DNA from: Methylotenera sp.
GTDB lineage: Bacteria; Pseudomonadota; Gammaproteobacteria; Burkholderiales; Methylophilaceae
NCBI GenBank assembly: GCA_027310735.1
Contig: DAIDAH010000086.1
Span: 1-10,598, forward strand
Direction: 5' to 3'
Length of the DNA: 10,598 nt
Shown here: positions 5,871-10,598 of the stretch, piece by piece
How positions within the stretch are numbered: position 1 is the stretch's first letter
Layout of the letters: every line of letters starts with the position of its first letter
Position numbers and translations under genes: made by a program
The notes under the pieces: model-generated
Told to the model about the DNA's origin: nothing
Seen by the model: only the letters and a program-made list of their open reading frames with translations
Databases searched by the model: none

Positions 5871-5872
5871 AT
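5845..5872 (+). promoter_or_regulatory. Probable promoter of rpiA-mltF
   Basis: TATAAT at 5867-5872 is a consensus -10 and is followed by CGCG. AAGACT (5845-5850), 16 bases upstream, matches the -35 consensus only at its central GAC. Transcription would start near 5879, leaving a leader of about 76 bases before the rpiA ATG. The leader contains GGTAT/ATACC arms at 5885-5889 and 5895-5899, and a second short hairpin TTATTG/CAATAA at 5911-5925. Confidence 0.6.
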
Positions 5873-5954
5873 CGCGTTAATATAGGTATCCAAAATACCG
5901 ATTTATTCCATTATTGAATCAATAAAAATGGAAACCATAGCGGGAGAAAATAGC

Positions 5955-6632
5955 ATGAACGATAAGCAATTGGTCGCTTTGCAAGCAGCAAAATATATCG
6001 AGAGTGGCATGCTGATTGGCTTAGGTACAGGCTCTACAGCCAACTATTTTATTGAAGAACTGGCCAGACGCCAAAATGATGAAGGTCTAAAAATCACAAC
6101 TGTTGCCAGCTCCACCATCAGCGCTCAAAAAGCACAGTCATTGCACTTGCCTATAGTCGCTCTTGAGCACATCAATCAAATTGATCTATACGTTGATGGC
6201 GCAGATGAAATCACACCCGACATGACTTTACTAAAAGGTCGCGGCAGTGATTTAGTTAAGGAGAAGTTGCTCGCCAAAGCTGCATCCAAATTTATTGCAG
6301 TCGCGGACGAAAGTAAACTAGTGACGCATATCGGCCAAAACTTTCTGATTCCGATCGAAGTCATTCCCTTCGCTTGGCAACTCACTAAAAAAAGCCTTGA
6401 AGCGATTGGGGCGCACGGTGATTTACGCCTCAACGCAGCTAAAGATGGCTTTTGGATAACGTCACATGGTAGTTATGTGTTGGATATGAAATTCGATGCC
6501 AGCCTTGATGCAAAAACACTCAACGCTTTGATTAACGACACTCCTGGCGTTGTTGAGCATGGCATTTTTCATGACCTTACCGATGCGGTATTTATCGCTG
6601 CTAATGGCGTGGTAACTGAACGTTGGGCATAA
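5955..6632 (+). CDS. rpiA: Ribose-5-phosphate isomerase A
   Basis: RpiA interconverts ribose 5-phosphate and ribulose 5-phosphate in the non-oxidative pentose phosphate pathway; in methylotrophs it can also help regenerate the formaldehyde acceptor of the ribulose monophosphate cycle. I start it at MNDKQLVALQAAKY because GGGAG at 5942-5946 lies eight bases upstream, although the frame is open from an ATG at 5928. From this start the catalytic residues fall exactly on E. coli numbering: Asp81 and Asp84 in VDGADE, Lys94 in LKGRG, and Glu103. The phosphate loop GLGTGSTANYF is near 24-34. The length is 225 residues. The glycine-rich loop reads KGRGSD instead of the KGGGAA of E. coli; a KGRG form also occurs in plant enzymes. 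The mltF-like gene follows 29 bases later without a terminator. Confidence 0.96.
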   Translation: MNDKQLVALQAAKYIESGMLIGLGTGSTANYFIEELARRQNDEGLKITTVASSTISAQKAQSLHLPIVALEHINQIDLYVDGADEITPDMTLLKGRGSDLVKEKLLAKAASKFIAVADESKLVTHIGQNFLIPIEVIPFAWQLTKKSLEAIGAHGDLRLNAAKDGFWITSHGSYVLDMKFDASLDAKTLNALINDTPGVVEHGIFHDLTDAVFIAANGVVTERWA

Positions 6633-6661
6633 TCACCCCCCACCAGCACAGCACAGCCATC

Positions 6662-8089
6662 ATGCTGCGACTATCCTTGTTTTTGTTGTTGATTTCCCTG
6701 ATAGCAGGCTGTTCACCTGCGGATGACAAAAACCAGCAAAGATCTGCCAATGCTAACAGCAAGGAAATTGTCTTTGTTACGCATAACGGTCCAACTACAT
6801 ACTATGTCAATGGTGACAGCCAGTTTGCTGGTATTGAGTATGATTTAGCGACTCTTTTTGTCAAAGATTATATGCCTGGCTACCAAATTAAGTTTTTGGT
6901 CGTGAATAGCATTGGCGACGTAATCCCCGCACTACTTAAAGGGAAGGCTAATATTGCTGCCGCAAACCTATCAATCACCCATTTGCGTCAAGAGCTTGTG
7001 CAATTTTCCAAGCCTTATCAAGAGACACAGCAACAGCTAATACTGAATAATGAAGTTTTTGAAAATCCTAAAAATCTTCATACCGTTAAAGATTTAGCCT
7101 TACTTTCTGATAAAAGTATCGCCGTACCAGCGGGCACCAGCTACGCCGAACGACTTAGTCAATTACAAAAAGAACAACCAAAACTACACTGGCAGGCAAT
7201 TGAAAATACTAATTCAGAATCTCTACTCGAAGAGGTTGCAAGCGGCCTTTTAGACTTCACTGTAGTCGATAGCCATTTATTAGCGGTGATGAAAAACTAC
7301 CACCCAAATCTTGATGTCGCGATGCCAATAGGAAAACCTGAAAAAATAGCGTGGGCTTTATCAAAAAATTCTGACCCTCAGCTGATCAGCAAAGTGAATG
7401 CATTTTTTGACAAGATTCATCAAGATGGCACATTGCGTAATTTAATTGACCGCTACTACGGCAATGTTGACCGCTTAAACACACAAGACATCACTAACTT
7501 TCTAAAGCTTAGCAATACTCTATTGCCGAAATATATGAACATATTTAAACAGGCACAGGAGATAACAGGAATTGATTGGCGTTTACTTGCAGCTATTAGC
7601 TACCGCGAGTCGCACTGGGACACCTTCAACACATCTCCGACCAATGTGCGGGGGTTAATGATGCTTACAGAAAAAACTGCAGACTTGATGGGAGTTACCG
7701 ACAGACTAGACCCTAAACAAAGCATCCCAGCGGGAGCAAAATACTTACTCAAACTTAAAGATACCATTCCAGATAGAGTTCCTGAGCCGGATCGCACTTA
7801 CATGGCATTGGCCTCATATAACATCGGCTATGCACATGTTGAAGATGCTCGTGTACTTGCTCAACGATTAAAACTCAACCCAGATAGTTGGGTCGATGTT
7901 AAGAAAACACTAGTGATGCTGAATAATCCTGAATACTACAGCACAGCAAAGTATGGCTATGCCAGTGGCGGTGCTCCAGTAATCTTTGTAGGTTCCATCC
8001 GTAGCTACCAGCGTATTTTAGAGCGTTATCAACCTAGCCATAGTCCAAGCTACAACAACTATAAAATAGCACTTGCTGATGAATATTGA
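6662..8089 (+). CDS. mltF: Membrane-bound lytic murein transglycosylase F
   Basis: MltF cleaves the MurNAc-GlcNAc bond of peptidoglycan with formation of 1,6-anhydro-muramic acid, from a membrane-anchored periplasmic position. The 475-residue product starts with MLRLSLFLLLISLIAGC, a lipoprotein signal with lipobox IAGC and Cys17 as the probable lipidated residue. An extracellular solute-binding (SBP_bac_3) domain follows at about 34-262, which in known MltF proteins regulates activity on binding muropeptides. The C-terminal SLT domain (about 285-430) has AAISYRESHW with catalytic Glu316, then NVRGLMMLTEKTADLMGV and ALASYNIGYAHVEDA. An upstream TTG at 6623, overlapping rpiA, is in frame, but its extra 13 residues would spoil the signal peptide. 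No Shine-Dalgarno is visible before either start. It is probably co-transcribed with rpiA; MltF is otherwise often found by purL. Confidence 0.93.
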   Translation: MLRLSLFLLLISLIAGCSPADDKNQQRSANANSKEIVFVTHNGPTTYYVNGDSQFAGIEYDLATLFVKDYMPGYQIKFLVVNSIGDVIPALLKGKANIAAANLSITHLRQELVQFSKPYQETQQQLILNNEVFENPKNLHTVKDLALLSDKSIAVPAGTSYAERLSQLQKEQPKLHWQAIENTNSESLLEEVASGLLDFTVVDSHLLAVMKNYHPNLDVAMPIGKPEKIAWALSKNSDPQLISKVNAFFDKIHQDGTLRNLIDRYYGNVDRLNTQDITNFLKLSNTLLPKYMNIFKQAQEITGIDWRLLAAISYRESHWDTFNTSPTNVRGLMMLTEKTADLMGVTDRLDPKQSIPAGAKYLLKLKDTIPDRVPEPDRTYMALASYNIGYAHVEDARVLAQRLKLNPDSWVDVKKTLVMLNNPEYYSTAKYGYASGGAPVIFVGSIRSYQRILERYQPSHSPSYNNYKIALADEY

Positions 8090-8090
8090 A

Positions 8091-8113
8091 TAGACGAGAG
8101 TGCCTCTCGTCTA
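8091..8113. terminator. Hairpin after mltF, probable terminator
   Basis: TAGACGAGAG (8091-8100) and CTCTCGTCTA (8104-8113) form a perfect 10-bp stem with a three-base loop, one base after the mltF stop. The following AAATTAAAC is not T-rich, so it is not a classical intrinsic terminator; it may protect the 3' end or act with Rho. Read on the other strand it could also limit serS read-through. Confidence 0.55.
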
Positions 8114-8133
8114 AATTAAACAGTGGTCATAAG

Positions 8134-8153
8134 AGTCACTAAGATAAGTGACT
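8134..8153. terminator. Second hairpin in the mltF/serS convergent gap
   Basis: AGTCACT (8134-8140) and AGTGACT (8147-8153) form a perfect 7-bp stem with a six-base loop, ten bases beyond the end of serS on the minus strand. There is no clear U run on either strand. Position between two convergent genes suggests a 3'-end element for serS. Confidence 0.4.
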
Positions 8154-8162
8154 ATCGCAAAA

Positions 8163-9437
8163 TTATGGTTTTATATAATCAAGATTATTCAGATATGGCT
8201 TAAGTACTTCAGGAATCTGAACGCTACCATCGGCCTGTTGATAATTCTCCAACACTGCTACCAACGTGCGCCCTACTGCTAGACCAGAACCATTCAAGGT
8301 ATGCACCAATTCTGGCTTACCATTTTCATTGCGATACCGGGCTTGCAAACGACGCGCCTGAAATGCTTCACAATTAGAAACTGATGAAATCTCACGATAG
8401 GTATTTTGTGCAGGCAACCACACTTCCAAATCATAGGTTTTAGCAGCACCAAAACCCATGTCGCCAGTACACAGTGATACCACACGATACGGCAAGCCTA
8501 AAGCTTTCAGAATATGTTCAGCATGCCCTACCATTTCCTCTAATGCGGCGTAGCTGTTATCGGGATGTACAATTTGCACCATTTCCACCTTATCAAACTG
8601 ATGCTGACGAATCATACCTTTAGTGTCGCGACCATAAGAGCCTGCTTCTGAGCGGAAACAAGGCGTATGTGCCGTAAGCTTAATCGGCAATGATTCTAAG
8701 GGTACTATTTCATCACGTACGGTATTAGTGAGGGTGACTTCTGAGGTTGGAATCAAGTACAGCTTGCTATCATTATGATTCAAAGAAAATAAGTCTTCCT
8801 CAAATTTTGGCAATTGCCCAGTTCCACGCAACGTTTCAGCATTCACCAGATAAGGCGTGTAGCACTCTTCGTAGCCGTGCTGTTCTGTTTGAGTATCAAT
8901 CATGAATTGCGCCAAAGCGCGATGCAGTTTAGCAATTTTACCGCGCATCAATGTAAAGCGAGCGCCAGAAAGCTTGGCGCCGGTATCAAAATCCAAACCT
9001 AGTGGCGTGCCAACATCGGTGTGATCCTTGATTTCAAAATCAAAAGTGCGCGGTACACCCACTTTACGCACTTCAATATTATCTGCTTCAGACTTACCTT
9101 GTGGCACGCTCTCATGTGGCAAGTTAGGTACAATCAATAGCAGGTTCTGTAACTCAGTTTGCAATTCAAGCAAGCGCGATTCATCCGCTTTTAATTGCTC
9201 ACCCAAACCAGCAACCTCAGCCATTATTACGCTTACATCCTCACCTTTTGACTTAGCAACGCCGATTTGCTTGGAAGTGTTATTACGCTTTGCTTGTAGC
9301 TCTTGCGTACGTGTCTGTACTGTTTTTCGTTCTGTCTCTAAAGCTGTAAACTTGGCTGAGTCAAACTCAAAGCCACGTTTACTTAACTGATCTACAACGC
9401 TATCTAAATTATTTCTTAATGCTTGAATATCTAACAT
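8163..9437 (-). CDS. serS: Serine--tRNA ligase
   Basis: SerRS attaches serine to tRNA-Ser and also charges tRNA-Sec. The 424-residue length is normal. The N-terminal coiled-coil arm that grips the long variable arm of tRNA-Ser spans about residues 30-100, rich in Lys, Glu, Gln and Leu heptads. The class II catalytic core follows: the serine-pocket block IPTSEVTLTN with Thr231 and Glu233, motif 2 FRSEAGSYGRDTKGMIRQHQ (261-280), GDMGFGAAKTYDLEVW (325-340), SSVSNCEAFQARR (351-363), and motif 3 LNGSGLAVGRTLVAVLEN (381-398). It begins 93 bases downstream of rarA; rarA-serS order is also seen in E. coli (lolA-rarA-serS). The ATG has an AGGGA Shine-Dalgarno (complement of 9444-9448). The leader contains a stable hairpin at 9459-9479. 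Confidence 0.98.
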   Translation of the reverse strand: MLDIQALRNNLDSVVDQLSKRGFEFDSAKFTALETERKTVQTRTQELQAKRNNTSKQIGVAKSKGEDVSVIMAEVAGLGEQLKADESRLLELQTELQNLLLIVPNLPHESVPQGKSEADNIEVRKVGVPRTFDFEIKDHTDVGTPLGLDFDTGAKLSGARFTLMRGKIAKLHRALAQFMIDTQTEQHGYEECYTPYLVNAETLRGTGQLPKFEEDLFSLNHNDSKLYLIPTSEVTLTNTVRDEIVPLESLPIKLTAHTPCFRSEAGSYGRDTKGMIRQHQFDKVEMVQIVHPDNSYAALEEMVGHAEHILKALGLPYRVVSLCTGDMGFGAAKTYDLEVWLPAQNTYREISSVSNCEAFQARRLQARYRNENGKPELVHTLNGSGLAVGRTLVAVLENYQQADGSVQIPEVLKPYLNNLDYIKP

Positions 9438-9458
9438 GGTGTTCCCTAGAGTTTTACC

Positions 9459-9479
9459 ATTCCGTGTTCGACACAGAAT
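9459..9479 (-). repeat. Hairpin in the serS leader
   Basis: Read on the minus strand, nine bases ATTCTGTGT pair with ACACGGAAT around a CGA loop, with one U-G wobble. It lies 21 bases upstream of the serS ATG and just before the Shine-Dalgarno. No T run follows on that strand, so it is not a standard terminator. It may separate rarA from serS expression or influence serS translation. Confidence 0.45.
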
Positions 9480-9530
9480 CCTGAATTTTATTGAGTGACA
9501 ACCTATCGGCTTCCATCAGTATGCTGGTGC

Positions 9531-10598
9531 CTATTTTTTAGCTTTTTTATCCAACTCTTTTAAATGCGCTAATTTTTCGCTAATTTTACCTTCTAAGCCG
9601 CGTGATGTGGGCATGTAAAACTGTATTGCAGGTAATTCATCTGGAAAATATTGCTCGCCAGCCGCATAAGCCTCAGGCTCATTATGCGCATAACGGTACT
9701 CCTTACCGTAATCCAAGGCTTTCATCAACTTAGTCGGCGCATTTCTTAAATGTAATGGCACTGGGCGCGACTTATCTTGAGCAACAAATGCTTTCGCCTG
9801 ATTATAAGCGTTGTAAGACGCATTACTCTTAGGGGCTACTGCCAAATAAATCACAGCATTGGAAAGTGCTAACTCACCCTCTGGCGAGCCAAGTCGTTCA
9901 AAGATTTGGCAAGCTTCTAAAGCCATGCTTTGTGCACGAGGATCAGCCAAACCAATATCTTCAATTGCCATACGCACGATGCGGCGCCCTAGATACAATG
10001 GATCTGCACCACCATCAATCATACGCAAAAACCAATATAAAGCAGCATCAGGATTAGAACCACGCACTGACTTATGTAAAGCTGAAATCTGATCGTAGAA
10101 GGCTTCGCCACCTTTATCAAACCTACGTAACTTGCTTGCCATCGTAGTTTGCAAAAAAGCTTCATCTATTTCTGTAACATGCGCGCCTTCTGCCGCATTG
10201 AATAAGCTTTCTACAAAATTAAGCAAGCGACGAGCATCGCCATCCGCATACGCCAAAACTTGTTCGCGCACCTCATCCGTTAAGGTCACACTTTCAGCAA
10301 CCAAAAGCCTAGCTCTCTCTAGTAGCAATGCCAACTCAGGCTCAGATAGTGCATTCAACACAAACACTTGCGCACGGCTCAGTAACGCACTATTCACTTC
10401 AAATGAAGGGTTCTCTGTCGTAGCGCCAATAAAGGTAATTAGTCCACTCTCAACAAAAGGCAAAAAAGCATCTTGCTGTCCTTTGTTAAAGCGATGTACC
10501 TCATCTACAAACAAGATAGTTTTACGTCCCGATTGCTGCAAAGTATGCTCAGCACGCTCTACCGCCTCACGAATGTCTTTGATGCCAGATAACACCGC
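9531..10598 (-). CDS. rarA: Replication-associated recombination protein A (RarA/MgsA), 5' end beyond window
   Basis: RarA is a DNA-dependent AAA+ ATPase related to clamp-loader subunits and eukaryotic WRNIP1/Mgs1; it acts at stalled forks and single-strand gaps. The C-terminal 355 residues lie here, roughly four fifths of the protein; the Walker A region is off the right edge, and the reading frame is open to the last base, so no start should be placed here. Visible are IKDIREAVERAE, the Walker B ILFVDEVHRFNKGQQDAFLP (acidic pair at 10500-10505), sensor-1 block GATTENPSFEVNSALLSRAQ, the arginine-rich ADGDARRLLNFVE sensor-2 region, and the C-terminal oligomerisation domain with FLRMIDGGADPLYLGRRIVR, EDIGLADPRA and RNAPTKLMKALDYGKEYRYA. 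The tail is Lys-rich. It precedes serS on the same strand. Confidence 0.96.
   Translation of the reverse strand, partial: AVLSGIKDIREAVERAEHTLQQSGRKTILFVDEVHRFNKGQQDAFLPFVESGLITFIGATTENPSFEVNSALLSRAQVFVLNALSEPELALLLERARLLVAESVTLTDEVREQVLAYADGDARRLLNFVESLFNAAEGAHVTEIDEAFLQTTMASKLRRFDKGGEAFYDQISALHKSVRGSNPDAALYWFLRMIDGGADPLYLGRRIVRMAIEDIGLADPRAQSMALEACQIFERLGSPEGELALSNAVIYLAVAPKSNASYNAYNQAKAFVAQDKSRPVPLHLRNAPTKLMKALDYGKEYRYAHNEPEAYAAGEQYFPDELPAIQFYMPTSRGLEGKISEKLAHLKELDKKAKK

Noticed and set aside
5928..5954. Longer RpiA from the ATG at 5928
   Set aside because: The internal ATG at 5955 has a GGGAG at ideal distance and puts the catalytic residues on E. coli numbering; the upstream ATG has no ribosome binding site.
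8814..9390. Plus-strand open frames opposite serS
   Set aside because: They lie antisense to a fully conserved essential gene and have Ser/Cys/Arg-rich composition typical of shadow frames.
9438..9530. T-box or other tRNA-sensing leader before serS
   Set aside because: No T-box sequence or antiterminator/terminator pair is present, and T-boxes are essentially a Gram-positive feature; the single hairpin is all that is seen.
10593..10595. GTG as the true start of rarA
   Set aside because: The frame remains open to the window edge and the Walker A region, which all family members have, would be missing; this is a truncation by the window, not a short gene.
1..10598. Mobile elements, CRISPR, toxin-antitoxin, phage defence or tRNA genes
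   Set aside because: No transposase, integrase, regularly spaced repeat, defence domain or cloverleaf was seen; every sizeable open frame belongs to a housekeeping or small membrane protein.

Overview
The window looks like ordinary chromosome of a moderately low-GC betaproteobacterium. The evidence is an EF-P carrying arginine at position 32 next to its rhamnosyltransferase EarP, the rarA-serS order, and a one-component IscX. My best guess is Methylophilaceae (Methylotenera/Methylophilus-like) or a close relative, from protein flavour and base composition only. I see no phage, insertion sequence, CRISPR array, tRNA or rRNA. Genes are densely packed and the longest stretch without a gene is about 200 bases.

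Layout. Positions 1-2542 are a minus-strand cluster read right to left: glyA (serine hydroxymethyltransferase), nrdR (ribonucleotide reductase repressor), a small membrane-anchored protein with a BamE/SmpA-like look, and the start of ribD, which runs off the left edge. Gaps of 24, 24 and 9 bases suggest one transcript. A 159-bp divergent region with promoters on both strands separates glyA from iscX. To the right on the plus strand come iscX, an uncharacterised membrane-anchored protein, greB, earP and efp. efp has its own promoter embedded in the end of earP and a clean intrinsic terminator. A further plus-strand pair follows, rpiA and an MltF-type lytic transglycosylase, with a promoter preceded by imperfect 15-bp repeats. 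Hairpins at 8091-8153 separate this pair from the convergent minus-strand pair rarA (5' end off the right edge) and serS.

Function. The left cluster joins one-carbon supply, dNTP control and flavin synthesis. The middle block is centred on translation and transcription: GreB rescues backtracked RNA polymerase, and EarP transfers rhamnose to Arg32 of EF-P so that it can rescue ribosomes stalled at polyproline. SerRS and RarA add aminoacylation and replication-fork maintenance. RpiA serves the pentose phosphate (and possibly ribulose monophosphate) pathway, and MltF trims peptidoglycan.

I did not find a convincing undescribed system. The items most worth a second look are the repeat array before rpiA, the palindrome shared by the glyA/iscX promoters, the two uncharacterised small membrane proteins, and iscX standing apart from the other isc genes.
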